Source: CAYSCZ01 sp051155775
Lineage (GTDB): Bacteria; Bacteroidota; Bacteroidia; Cytophagales; Cyclobacteriaceae
DNA: 64,000 nucleotides
Direction: 5' to 3'
NCBI GenBank assembly: GCA_051155775.1
Contig: DAXETV010000036.1
Coordinates: forward strand, 1 to 64,000
This document shows positions 54,368-63,382 of the stretch, piece by piece (the first letter of the stretch is position 1; every line of letters begins with the position of its first letter). The notes under the pieces were generated by a model. It was not told where the DNA came from, did no database searches, and saw only the letters and a program-made list of their open reading frames with translations. A program made the translations under genes and the position numbers.

Positions 54368-56731
54368 TTAAAATTTATATTGAAGTGTAAATGAAAAATT
54401 TCTACCTGGTGCATCAGCAAAATATCGTAAACGGTCAGTGTAGACTCTGTAAGAAAAATTTAAAAGATTATTTACCTGGAATTGTGCAGTCCATTTTTTT
54501 TGGTTGAATTTTATTTTACTGCCCACAAGCAAGTAATCATCGGGAGGCAGCATAAAATCAAAGATCTGATTTGGGTTGACTTCCGCATCTCCGGATCCAA
54601 AGTTTTCAGGCTCGATAACTTCCGGTGCATTCCATTGCTGTGCCGTGTACTTAAGATTTAAACCAAATGCCCAGTCCGCAATCGCATAGTTAAACGTATA
54701 ATCAATGTTTAAGGGAGGGATTTCTATTAAAGCTTGTTGGTTTTCAGTTTCTCTTGCGTAAACGTAAGAAATCTTAGCCTCCGAAGAAAACCTTTCTGAA
54801 TGATTGATTCGAATGTCCCAGTCGCTACCCAGAAAAAGTGCATTGGTTTGATCATAAATAAAGAAAGGGAAAGTACCCGCTACACCGATCGTAATGCCAT
54901 AAGGCCTGAGAAAGATATAATCATTAATTTGATTTACGAAGAATATAAATTCTGCGGTTGTCTTTGACTTTTGTACTTCAATCCCCGAAACCCATTTAAA
55001 TCCTTTCTCTGCGGGAACAGACCTGAGGGACTCATCGAAAACGCTATCTACAGGGGTATAAATTTCCGGATCCAGGTCGTACCTCCAAAGGCCAAATTGT
55101 ATTCTGGAAAAATGGAAGCCAAATGAATACAGTTCAGCAACATTAGGAGGCCTCCAGGCTGATCCTATGTTTGAAAAGAGGGACAAGCTTTTATTGAGTT
55201 GCTTTCTAAAGCCAAGCGTGAAAGTGCCATTGGAATAATTAACTGTATTGGAGTAAATAAAGGTGTCTCGAATGGTATCTGCCACGTTAAGCGATTGAAA
55301 ATCAAACCGAGCACCTATTTCGAAGGTAGATTTTTCAAAATCAAGGGATTGAATGGTAAAAGCACCGATATTAAGCACATCATAATCTGGTACAAAATTG
55401 GCTGGGTTGGAACCCGGCTCATTTACACTTTTTTGTGTAAAAAGCTGGATCCCCGAGCTCCCACTCCATCGACCTTTATCTGGCTGAACCCATTCGGATT
55501 CAACGGTATGGGAAAACAATTGCAGGTCAATGACGGGGCGATCATTTAATTCACCCCTTCTAACATCAAATTCCTTTCTGATATTTCTTTGAATGGCATA
55601 TTGTATATTTAATGAATGATCACCGAGAAAAAGCTCGAGGTTGGATTTAAGTAAACCATGCTCCGTGTCTTGTTGCGGATTTTGTATTTTATATGTTTCA
55701 GAAAATGTTGGTTGAGGAGTCCCCCGGTTAATTGCATTTTGCAGATCATCCAGATTTCCGACAATGGAGGCCCTCAAAATGCCCAGCTGCTGTTTAAAGT
55801 AGCTACCTGAAACCTGAAGGTCGAACTTAGGCTGATGAAGTATCGTGCTAAAACTTCCTCCCAATTCCCGTTTCCCGGTATTGGAAAGGTTATAATCAGG
55901 CGCTTTTAAATCACCCTGATAGGTACCAAAAAAACCTGCTTCCCAGGCAAACCGATCAAATCCCTGACCAATCTCCAGCTGGCTGCTAAATGCTCGCCCA
56001 TTTGTTTGATAAGATGAGCCAAATGACCCGTATAATTCATTATTGAAAGAAAGTCTTTTTGAATTGTAAAGGATTACCCCTCCCAATGCATCTGGCCCGT
56101 ATTTTACAGTTCCAGCACCTTTTACAATCTCTATTTGATCTACATGGGAAGGATCAATTTCAGGGGCATGTTCCTGCCCCCAAACCTGATAGGCGTGCCT
56201 GATGCCATCATTAACCACCAGGACTCGGTTTGAATGTAACCCATGAACCATGGGCTTAGAAACATTAGATCCTGTTTGTAAAAGGGATACCCCGGATATT
56301 GCTCCCGTTAATTCACTAATGGAAGTACTGACCGATGATAATTTATCTACCTGACTTTTTTTGATGGAAAGCGATATCTGCTCATTTAACGGGGAATCTT
56401 CAATAGTTACACTTTCTAGCAGACCGGATTCCGGAGCCAGGAAGATGATCGGCGATTTATGGTGAAAATGGTGGTGGTGAGTCATTGTTTTGTAACCCAA
56501 AAATTGCACTTCAAGATCTACTTCATCTTTGCAAATTTCCGTCAACCTAAAAAATCCATCTTCATTTGAGACCACACCCTTATCACTATTTTTGATTTTG
56601 ACAGTAGCAAAAGAAAGTGGTTCTTTAGTAACAATATCATAAATATGACCTTCCACCGTATGCTCACATTCCTGCGCAGAAACTGATCGGATAGTCAGAA
56701 TAAATAAAAGAAAAAAAAATATGTGCCTCAT
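54368..56731 (-). CDS. TonB-dependent receptor with His-rich cluster, probable zinc uptake
   Basis: A 787-residue outer-membrane receptor. Signal peptide (FFFLLFILTIRSVSAQ), carboxypeptidase-regulatory domain about 22-95, plug with IEIVKGAGTVKYGPDALGGVI, and a beta-barrel ending in a terminal aromatic residue (LQYKF). Residues 82-91 read MTHHHHFHHK, a His cluster in the N-terminal domain that could bind a transition metal. The start codon directly follows the stop of a Fur/Zur-type regulator gene (TAG-ATG), so the two are translationally coupled. Zinc is the most plausible ligand, by analogy with ZnuD-type receptors. Confidence 0.88.
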   Translation of the reverse strand: MRHIFFFLLFILTIRSVSAQECEHTVEGHIYDIVTKEPLSFATVKIKNSDKGVVSNEDGFFRLTEICKDEVDLEVQFLGYKTMTHHHHFHHKSPIIFLAPESGLLESVTIEDSPLNEQISLSIKKSQVDKLSSVSTSISELTGAISGVSLLQTGSNVSKPMVHGLHSNRVLVVNDGIRHAYQVWGQEHAPEIDPSHVDQIEIVKGAGTVKYGPDALGGVILYNSKRLSFNNELYGSFGSSYQTNGRAFSSQLEIGQGFDRFAWEAGFFGTYQGDLKAPDYNLSNTGKRELGGSFSTILHQPKFDLQVSGSYFKQQLGILRASIVGNLDDLQNAINRGTPQPTFSETYKIQNPQQDTEHGLLKSNLELFLGDHSLNIQYAIQRNIRKEFDVRRGELNDRPVIDLQLFSHTVESEWVQPDKGRWSGSSGIQLFTQKSVNEPGSNPANFVPDYDVLNIGAFTIQSLDFEKSTFEIGARFDFQSLNVADTIRDTFIYSNTVNYSNGTFTLGFRKQLNKSLSLFSNIGSAWRPPNVAELYSFGFHFSRIQFGLWRYDLDPEIYTPVDSVFDESLRSVPAEKGFKWVSGIEVQKSKTTAEFIFFVNQINDYIFLRPYGITIGVAGTFPFFIYDQTNALFLGSDWDIRINHSERFSSEAKISYVYARETENQQALIEIPPLNIDYTFNYAIADWAFGLNLKYTAQQWNAPEVIEPENFGSGDAEVNPNQIFDFMLPPDDYLLVGSKIKFNQKKWTAQFQVNNLLNFSYRVYTDRLRYFADAPGRNFSFTLQYKF

Positions 56732-57163
56732 CTAGTGGGTTTTCTCCGGGGACTGACATTGGTCACACATACCATGAACAATCAGGTTGGCACTGTTAAT
56801 TTGTAGACCCGGAATTTTAACAGGCGGGACATGTACGGAAGATAAGCATTTGATTGAGTTACAGTTATCGCATTTAAAATGGATGTGATCATGATTATGC
56901 GCTTCCGGCGTACATGTATCATGACAAATACCATACCTGGCCACTCCGCTATCATCCGGAATTTTATGAAGGATTCCTTTACTGATGAATGCGTTTAAGG
57001 TGCGATATAAGGTTACCCGGTCGTAATTATCAAGTTGATTTTCCAAATAATGTGAAGATAGTGCGTAACTGGATTTTAGAAATAACTCCAAGACGTCCAT
57101 CCTGCAATCAGTGATTCGTAAGGCATGATCTTTCAGAGTCTTTTTTAATTCGCTGTATTTCAT
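56732..57163 (-). CDS. Fur-family regulator, probably Zur
   Basis: A 143-residue Fur-family repressor. Winged helix: ALRITDCRMDVLELFLKSSYALS and DRVTLYRTLNAFISKGILHKI. Structural zinc site: CDNC at about residue 102 and CDQC near 135. The His-rich segment EAHNHDHIHFKC in the middle forms the regulatory metal site. The family call is secure; zinc specificity is inferred from the neighbouring receptor. ATG 57163 gives the family start; the frame opens further upstream. A TATATTTG box (minus strand, 57177-57170) lies just before the start and overlaps a TGTTGCAA half-site, so the gene may repress itself. Confidence 0.85.
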   Translation of the reverse strand: MKYSELKKTLKDHALRITDCRMDVLELFLKSSYALSSHYLENQLDNYDRVTLYRTLNAFISKGILHKIPDDSGVARYGICHDTCTPEAHNHDHIHFKCDNCNSIKCLSSVHVPPVKIPGLQINSANLIVHGMCDQCQSPEKTH

Positions 57164-57389
57164 AAAAAGCAAATATATGAAATACTGTTGCAAAAATGAA
57201 TAGTGACTTTTCAATGGGTAGTCTATATTGAAATTTTATTTCTGACAGAATGATGCCCGTTATGATAATCCTTGCGCATATAAATAAATGATTATTGGCC
57301 CAGCAGACTATCAAAGCAAAGGTCAGGCCATCAATATCGATACTAGTCTGATATCAATTATTCTATCCTTTTGAGAGATTCAATCACCG

Positions 57390-58937
57390 CTACCAAGCCA
57401 TTTTATATAATCTATGTTTATCTGTTGCAAATACCAAAGGGATTTTTAAATGCATTTCAATGGGTAACAGGACAAAATCAATTTCAGGGTATGATTTGAA
57501 AATATTAAAAAAATCCTGCTCCCTTAATTTAGAAAAGTTATCATTTAATGTATGGATACTTTTTACTGGTACATCACCATTAAGCCTTTTTATTTTTTGA
57601 TACCACCTCAAAATACTCTCAGGGCTTTGTGGAAGGTGCTTCCAGGACACCCACATGGATCGTTCGGCATTGATGTAAAAATATGATTGGCCCGGGGAAG
57701 TAAGAAAAGTGGCATTCTTAGGCGTATTATTTTTTATCCATCCCATCATTTTTTCATCAGGACATGTTCGGCTTTTTAGTTCTTGCTTGTTGAAAGTAAT
57801 TTCCTTAATGCTATCTTTTATTGGTTTATACAATATGCCTATGGAGCACGCTACTATAAAAACGTATCCAATAATTTTAACCGTATTGTAGATATAGGGT
57901 CTTTGATTTGCTTCTGGAAAACGATGCAACATAGCCATCAATAAAATTATACCAGTGAATGGCAACATCACATCACTAAACCTGAACCAATAAAACCTTA
58001 AATATTGATTATCAAAGAAAAAATAAATTGCCAATCCGATAAGTAAAAGCCCGACGGAAGAAAGACCGTAAATGGCAATAAATCTTTTGTACCGACATGA
58101 ATTAAATAAAAAGATCAAATTCAGGGATGTAAAAATGATCATCAATATTTTGGTTTGATTACTAAAAATGGGAAGGGTGTGATGTGGTAACCTCACATTA
58201 ACATAGATATCCCAGGCCTGGCGGGCTAAATTTTCATCAACTGCAGTCACTAAATGATCATAAATAGCATAAATACCCATGGACGCGGCAAAAAGGTACA
58301 CCGGTGTTAATACCAAAAGCCTTTTAAAGTAGGTTTTATCTCTGATTATGTCAATCAACAAAATGGGGAGTAAACAGATCAGATGATATCCACCAACGAG
58401 TAAATGAAAGGATAAAGCCATACCTGAGAAAAAAAGACCATATATTGGATCTTTCTTCAGAATAAATGTAAGTCCCAATATAGCAAAGCAGTAAGCAAAA
58501 ACTTTGGTTTCCAGGCCTCCAACAATCCATTCATCCACATCACCAAATCCTGTATGAAAAAGCCTGAGAAAAGCAATAAAAGTGAAAATCCTCAGATAAA
58601 TATTCAGTTCAAGTAGTCTGATCAACTTAAAAAAGGCCATTGAAAACAAAAGATAAGTGATCAGCCTGCCGGTAAAAATAGTCTCAACCATCCCAAACCT
58701 ATCAGCAAAAAAACCGATGACATAGCTGAAAAGGTAACGATATGGTATATCCTGACTCAAGTAAGCATCACCGGGGATCCACTGCTCGTTATAAACCGAC
58801 CTTGCGTATGGAATTATATCCATTTCATTAAAACTGATATTAAAGCGCATGCATAAAAGCGTGATCAACGACCACATCAACAAAACTTCCAAAAAAACTG
58901 GCCTGGGATATTTAAGTGTATTTTTCTGGTCCTTCAA
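57390..58937 (-). CDS. Multi-spanning membrane protein with C-terminal soluble domain
   Basis: A 515-residue protein with about ten transmembrane helices in the first 380 residues and a soluble C-terminal part from about 385 (MMGWIKNNTPKNATFLTSPGQSYFYINAERSMWV). The arrangement, with an aromatic-rich loop after the first helix (FNEMDIIPYARSVYNEQW), is like GT-C type glycosyltransferases or DUF6798-type membrane proteins; I cannot distinguish them. No Asp-rich catalytic pair can be confirmed. It is isolated on its strand, with a 226-bp gene-free gap to the Zur-like gene. Confidence 0.68.
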   Translation of the reverse strand: MKDQKNTLKYPRPVFLEVLLMWSLITLLCMRFNISFNEMDIIPYARSVYNEQWIPGDAYLSQDIPYRYLFSYVIGFFADRFGMVETIFTGRLITYLLFSMAFFKLIRLLELNIYLRIFTFIAFLRLFHTGFGDVDEWIVGGLETKVFAYCFAILGLTFILKKDPIYGLFFSGMALSFHLLVGGYHLICLLPILLIDIIRDKTYFKRLLVLTPVYLFAASMGIYAIYDHLVTAVDENLARQAWDIYVNVRLPHHTLPIFSNQTKILMIIFTSLNLIFLFNSCRYKRFIAIYGLSSVGLLLIGLAIYFFFDNQYLRFYWFRFSDVMLPFTGIILLMAMLHRFPEANQRPYIYNTVKIIGYVFIVACSIGILYKPIKDSIKEITFNKQELKSRTCPDEKMMGWIKNNTPKNATFLTSPGQSYFYINAERSMWVSWKHLPQSPESILRWYQKIKRLNGDVPVKSIHTLNDNFSKLREQDFFNIFKSYPEIDFVLLPIEMHLKIPLVFATDKHRLYKMAW

Positions 58938-59143
58938 GGGAGTGATTGTTGGTATGTATTTAACTCATCCAACATACAAAATTATTTTCAAACCGAATGA
59001 ACTCATTTGAAAAGGGCAAAAGATTATCAATTTACACTTACACAATACATTATCCCTCTGATAGAAATTTTTATGTAAGTATTTCGATAAAACATTATAC
59101 AAAACAAGTAAAATCAAAACATTATAGTGCGTATATTTACTTA

Positions 59144-60436
59144 ATGAAAAAAGTTAATTATATGAAAACGCTATTAAAAACACTTCTGCTCTTGCTTTCT
59201 GTTTCTTGCATTCTTTTGCTGGTTTCCTGTGGTGATGATGATGACGACGATGATGTAACAACGCCAATTACCGTAACGGCCAATAACTTTTCGGTCACTG
59301 TAGATGAAAACCCTGCTGCCGGCCAGGTGCTGGGTACTGTCAATGCTTCAACCAACATGGGAAGTCTGACATTCTCCCTTTCTAATGAAAATCCTGCCGG
59401 TGCTTTGAATATTAATCCTGGAAGTGGCCAACTTACCGTAGCTGATGAAACACTGTTTGATTTTGAAGTGAACCCGCAAATCACCGCCGGGTATGATGCG
59501 GTTAATGGTGATGTTACGCAGACGGCATCCATCACGATAACACTCAATGATGTTGATGAAGGAGGTAGCTCCACACCTGCTTTTGAATACAATGGAGCAA
59601 CTCTGGAAATGCTTAATGGAATAATTTTTGAAGACGGACCTTCCCCACTTTTACCTCCGGGGCCAAATACCCACTTCTCCCAAAACTATGTCATCTCAGA
59701 CGGTGATATCTCTGGCAGCGGTGAAAATGCGCAATTCACAAACAATTCATATCTGTTAGATTTATTTTTACTTACGCCGGGAACATCTGAATTCCAGCTG
59801 GGCACATTTGATTTCATTCTAGATGGTGGAGATGAAGACTTTTTGTTTGATGCTATATTGTTTGATGGTGGCACTGATATACTTGCTATCGGCGGAGAAA
59901 TTACAGTTTCAGGATCAATGGATGACCCTACGTTAGAATTTTCCATTGAACTGGAAGACGGCAACACCATTACAGGAACTTACTCCGATGGATTTGAATT
60001 TGTCGATCTATACGAATTTCTTCAGGTATTTGACGAAAATTCCGTGATATGGGATGGGCCCAGCATTACTTTTACAAAAGCTGATGGCGTTGACCCTACC
60101 ATGGAATCCAATCAGGATCGTATAACCGAAAATGTATGGATAACCCGGGGTAATCGACAAGGTATTTATAATGCTGCAACAGAGGAAGGCTATGAAGATT
60201 TTTTTAGCCCGGAAGGCACTTTATGGGCTTTTGGTACCACAGAAAATGCAGCAGAACTAAGGTTTGACCCATGGGAAATTACTGTATTTTCATCACCGCC
60301 CGATATGGTTGGACAACCCATGGTATTACATCTTGAAGAAGACAATATTTTTATAGATATTACTTTCACCGACTGGGCAATCGGTCAGGAAGGCGGAATG
60401 GGCGGATTTAGTTATGAAAGATCCACGGCTCCATAG
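59144..60436 (+). CDS. Cadherin-like lipoprotein
   Basis: A 430-residue lipoprotein: leader MKKVNYMKTLLKTLLLLLS to LLLVSC, then seven Asp residues. Residues 35-130 form a cadherin-type domain (FSVTVDENPAAGQVLGTV; LTFSLSNENPAGALNINPGSG; FDFEVNPQITAGYDA; ASITITLNDVDEGG), a calcium-binding adhesion fold. The remainder is beta-rich with no motif. ATG 59144 or ATG 59162 are both possible starts. It stands alone and ends before a strong hairpin terminator. Confidence 0.82.
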   Translation: MKKVNYMKTLLKTLLLLLSVSCILLLVSCGDDDDDDDVTTPITVTANNFSVTVDENPAAGQVLGTVNASTNMGSLTFSLSNENPAGALNINPGSGQLTVADETLFDFEVNPQITAGYDAVNGDVTQTASITITLNDVDEGGSSTPAFEYNGATLEMLNGIIFEDGPSPLLPPGPNTHFSQNYVISDGDISGSGENAQFTNNSYLLDLFLLTPGTSEFQLGTFDFILDGGDEDFLFDAILFDGGTDILAIGGEITVSGSMDDPTLEFSIELEDGNTITGTYSDGFEFVDLYEFLQVFDENSVIWDGPSITFTKADGVDPTMESNQDRITENVWITRGNRQGIYNAATEEGYEDFFSPEGTLWAFGTTENAAELRFDPWEITVFSSPPDMVGQPMVLHLEEDNIFIDITFTDWAIGQEGGMGGFSYERSTAP

Positions 60437-60470
60437 CCTACGCTCCTTTTGAGTTTTTGTGATTAAATAT

Positions 60471-60514
60471 TAGGTGCTTGTAATCGAAAAATTACAGGCA
60501 CCTATCTTTTTAAA
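60471..60514 (+). terminator. Rho-independent terminator after the cadherin-like lipoprotein gene
   Basis: TAGGTGCTTGTAAT-CGAAAA-ATTACAGGCACCTA (60471-60504), a stem of about 14 bp with one G-T pair, followed by TCTTTTTAAA. It lies between convergent genes; on the minus strand the tract is weaker, so it mainly serves the plus-strand gene. Confidence 0.85.
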
Positions 60515-60520
60515 TAGTTT

Positions 60521-60763
60521 TTACTTCTTGATAAGTCCGGCAACAAACAGCACCACAATAGCACCAACCAATGCCGTGACTAATGATCCTATAATACCAC
60601 CACCAATGCTTATTCCCAGTAAACCAAATAACCACCCGCCTGCGATAGCACCAACTATGCCTAAAAGAATGTTCCAAAGAATTCCAAAGCCTCCCCCCTT
60701 CATAATGTTACCAGCCAACCAGCCAGCTACAGCACCGATAAGTAAAAAAAGTATAAAGTTCAT
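60521..60763 (-). CDS. GlsB/YeaQ/YmgE-family membrane protein
   Basis: An 80-residue, very hydrophobic protein with three predicted transmembrane helices and Gly-rich loops. FLLIGAVAGWLAGNIMKGGGFG followed by WNILLGIVGAIAGGWLFGLLG is the diagnostic pattern of the transglycosylase-associated stress family. It faces a terminator and the lipoprotein gene head-on. Confidence 0.92.
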   Translation of the reverse strand: MNFILFLLIGAVAGWLAGNIMKGGGFGILWNILLGIVGAIAGGWLFGLLGISIGGGIIGSLVTALVGAIVVLFVAGLIKK

Positions 60764-60855
60764 AGCGTTATGGTTAAATAAATAAAAGAATAAACGTACT
60801 TACTTATGTATAAAATAAATACCTACAACGATGAATAAATGATTAAGAATTCGCA

Positions 60856-62007
60856 TCAATTGGCAACATCCACAATAATGGGTTGGGGACTAAAGCACAA
60901 AATAAAAATGATCAACGATATCCATCCAATGATTTTCCTGTTCATTGATAGCTCCCGGTCATCAATTACTCTGGGATGATAAATACCCAAAAATCTACCC
61001 AAAAGAAAAGCGAATAATAGCCAGCCGGAATAACCTTGTGCACCAGGGAATATATACAACGTTAGGTACTGCCCCACAAAAATGAGTGCAGCATACATTA
61101 ATCTGTCCTTTGCATTTGGGGTAAAAGAATAGAATGTTAAATAAAGGAACCCAAGGTATAAAAGATAATTCGCAATTGTTAATGAATCAAATATGTAAGG
61201 ATTAGGTATTCCAAGTCCTGCATAAAAAATAAATATTACAAACAATACCCTTGAAACGACCTTGTGATTATCATAGCCAATAAGGCTGTACAAAATATGG
61301 CCACCATCTAATTGACCAATAGGTAAAAGATTTAAGGCTGTAAATAACAAAGCCAGGTAACCGGCCAAAAGATACGGGTAATGGATCATCTCAAACGGAT
61401 GCGGAAAAACAGCCTGGTCCGGGACAAAAATATCTTTTAGTAGCATAAACAGCAGATTAGGCCCGAGCATAATACGTATACTCCCTTCATCCGCCTCCTG
61501 ATAAACATGCTTGCCATACTCAGCCCCATACTGAGCATACTCAGGGTGTATCTGAAATATAAAGTCTAATGGTGGGAGATGGGTAAAACCATAAATCAAA
61601 ACAGAAACACCGATTACAAATCCCGCTAACGGTCCTGCGATACCAACATCAAAATATTCCTTGCGGCTCTTAATGGTTTCTTTGATACGTATCACAGCCC
61701 CACCCGTACCAATTGAAGGGGCGGCGATAAATCCTAACCATAGCGGGATATAATAAGGTAAGGTAACTTTAATACCATAATAAGAAGCAGCAAAGAAATG
61801 CCCGAACTCATGAACGGTAAGAAAAAGTAAGAAAGGAATTGAAAACCGTGTTCCCTGTACTATCTGGTTCCAACTTAGGGTTTGCTCCCCATAAAAAAGG
61901 TTTCTGCCAAACATCCATTCTGCCCCGGCAAATGTGGTAGTAACAAAAGTAATGATAAAGAGCAAGGCATGGATGGCTAATTTTCTGTTCTTTTCGCTGA
62001 TATTCAT
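60856..62007 (-). CDS. Site-2 protease-like zinc metalloprotease (M50 family)
   Basis: A 383-residue membrane protein with multiple helices. HEFGHFFAA near residue 66 supplies two zinc His and the catalytic Glu, and LDGGHILYSLIG near 235 the Asp of the second M50 motif. GIAGPLAGFVIG matches the conserved Gly-rich helix. It is the short, PDZ-less form common in Bacteroidetes. It cleaves membrane substrates; the target is unknown. Its ATG overlaps the preceding HAD gene by 4 bp. Confidence 0.93.
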   Translation of the reverse strand: MNISEKNRKLAIHALLFIITFVTTTFAGAEWMFGRNLFYGEQTLSWNQIVQGTRFSIPFLLFLTVHEFGHFFAASYYGIKVTLPYYIPLWLGFIAAPSIGTGGAVIRIKETIKSRKEYFDVGIAGPLAGFVIGVSVLIYGFTHLPPLDFIFQIHPEYAQYGAEYGKHVYQEADEGSIRIMLGPNLLFMLLKDIFVPDQAVFPHPFEMIHYPYLLAGYLALLFTALNLLPIGQLDGGHILYSLIGYDNHKVVSRVLFVIFIFYAGLGIPNPYIFDSLTIANYLLYLGFLYLTFYSFTPNAKDRLMYAALIFVGQYLTLYIFPGAQGYSGWLLFAFLLGRFLGIYHPRVIDDRELSMNRKIIGWISLIIFILCFSPQPIIVDVAN

Positions 62008-62609
62008 CCGGCAAATAAATCAAATAAACGGTCGGGATGGGTAACATGAAATGTATTTATACCAACCGAAGTAGCGCCTTTAAGGTTTTCAGGTTTATCA
62101 TCAAAGAACAATACCTTTTCCGGAGAGACATTATTTTCCTGCAATACATATTCATAGATTGCCTTATCGGGTTTTCTTAATTTTATCTCGTGAGAAAAGT
62201 AAACCTTATGAGCATAATGATACAGGTCCCTGGTACCTGAAGTACTTTTCATAATATTTTTGAACTGCCGGGCATGTATGCTGTTGGTGTTGCTGAGGAC
62301 ATAAACTTGATATCGCTTTTTGTTGGTTAGTAGAAGTTCCAGTCTTTTAGAGGGTATTTCGAGTAGTAAACTGTTCCAGGCTTCATCAATCTCCTGGTCG
62401 GTCACCTGAAGTTGTGTAAAATTTCTTATCAATTCCCTAAAAGTGTCTTCTTCAATCAACCCCATCTCAAATTCTTCTAAGAATGGTTCCGTTTGGATGT
62501 CCTTTTTTAAACCTAATCTTTTAAAAGCCTGAAAACATGCTTCAAAGTCCAGATCGATAATTACACCACCAAGGTCAAACATAAGCACTTCATATTGATC
62601 GGTATTCAC
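62004..62609 (-). CDS. HAD-superfamily hydrolase
   Basis: A 201-residue haloacid-dehalogenase-type phosphatase. Motif I FDLGGVIIDLD (nucleophile Asp, Gly replacing the common second Asp region), motif II VYVLSNTNS, motif III Lys in EIKLRKPDKAIY, motif IV LFFDDKPENL. The cap is small helical. It overlaps the M50 gene by 4 bp. Substrate unknown; many relatives act on sugar phosphates or nucleotides. Confidence 0.9.
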   Translation of the reverse strand: MNTDQYEVLMFDLGGVIIDLDFEACFQAFKRLGLKKDIQTEPFLEEFEMGLIEEDTFRELIRNFTQLQVTDQEIDEAWNSLLLEIPSKRLELLLTNKKRYQVYVLSNTNSIHARQFKNIMKSTSGTRDLYHYAHKVYFSHEIKLRKPDKAIYEYVLQENNVSPEKVLFFDDKPENLKGATSVGINTFHVTHPDRLFDLFAG

Positions 62610-62705
62610 GCTGAGGTTTGTTTAAGTTCGAGCAAATATGTAATATTGCGCTCCTATTTCAAAACGGCTACGGAAACACAATATTTTTCGGTTAAGTTTT
62701 GGATC

Positions 62706-62779
62706 GGGCCCTTAGCTCAGTTGGTTAGAGCACCTGACTCATAATCAGGTGGCCGCTGGTTCGAGCCCAGCAGGGCCCA
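62706..62779 (+). tRNA. tRNA with CAT anticodon, probably tRNA-Ile2 (lysidine type) rather than elongator tRNA-Met
   Basis: A full cloverleaf: acceptor GGGCCCT/AGGGCCC, D-arm GCTC-AGTTGGTTA-GAGC, anticodon stem CCTGA/TCAGG with loop CTCATAA (CAT at 62740-62742), T-arm GCTGG-TTCGAGC-CCAGC and discriminator A; no CCA encoded. A CAT anticodon fits elongator Met, initiator Met or tRNA-Ile2 (C34 modified to lysidine by TilS). The acceptor stem and T-arm resemble the bacterial tRNA-Ile2 pattern (E. coli GGCCCCT/AGGGGCC with GCTGG-TTCAAGT-CCAGC) more than elongator Met. It lacks the C1-A72 mismatch and GGG/CCC anticodon-stem pairs of initiator tRNA. Assignment to Ile2 is likely but not certain. Confidence 0.9.
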
Positions 62780-62991
62780 CTTTTATTATCAGTGTGTAAG
62801 ATAATTCCTAACTTTGATAAAACATTTAATTAATTGACATTTGTAACACTGGCCCAGGTTGAAAAAAGCTTTGGCCTTTCACCGATTAGAGGAATAATAG
62901 AATCTTTTTCTCCAATATTTTTAATCATTCAATGCATAAATTTCCGGAGATGATGCAAAGCGTTGATCAGCTTCAATCAGTAAAAATTAAC

Positions 62992-63381
62992 TTAATCATT
63001 GATTCGTATCTTGTTACAGGGATCGTGTTCTAATTTCATTAGCTCACCTACAGTTATAGGCTTACCTTTATTGATGGTCCATACATAGGCTAAATCGACA
63101 CCATGGGTAACAATTTCACCAAAAGGATTTTTATAGGTCAGAACCACCTCATAGTAATTTTCATAATCGGTGATTTTTACTTCTGCTTTAATGACCGCTG
63201 CTATCACCACCGGATCATTATCACAGCATCCACAATACAGGTACAAATAATCCATCTTTTTCATTATCCTGTAAGCTTTTTTCGCCTCTTTTTTGGATAA
63301 ATAAGCCAACTGATCTGCCTTTGCCAGAAAGGCAAAGCACAGGAAAGACAGCAGGGTAAATATTTTTAGAAGATGAATCAT
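62992..63381 (-). CDS. Small secreted hypothetical protein
   Basis: A 129-residue protein with a signal peptide (ending FLAKADQL). The mature part includes YLYCGCCDNDPVV, a compact Cys cluster, and ends with HDPCNKIRIN. The middle is beta-like (EVKITDYENYYEVVLTYKNPF). The Cys residues may form disulfides or bind a metal. It lies 1 bp from the end of nhaA on the same strand and could be co-transcribed. I do not recognise the family. Confidence 0.65.
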   Translation of the reverse strand: MIHLLKIFTLLSFLCFAFLAKADQLAYLSKKEAKKAYRIMKKMDYLYLYCGCCDNDPVVIAAVIKAEVKITDYENYYEVVLTYKNPFGEIVTHGVDLAYVWTINKGKPITVGELMKLEHDPCNKIRIND

Positions 63382-63382
63382 T

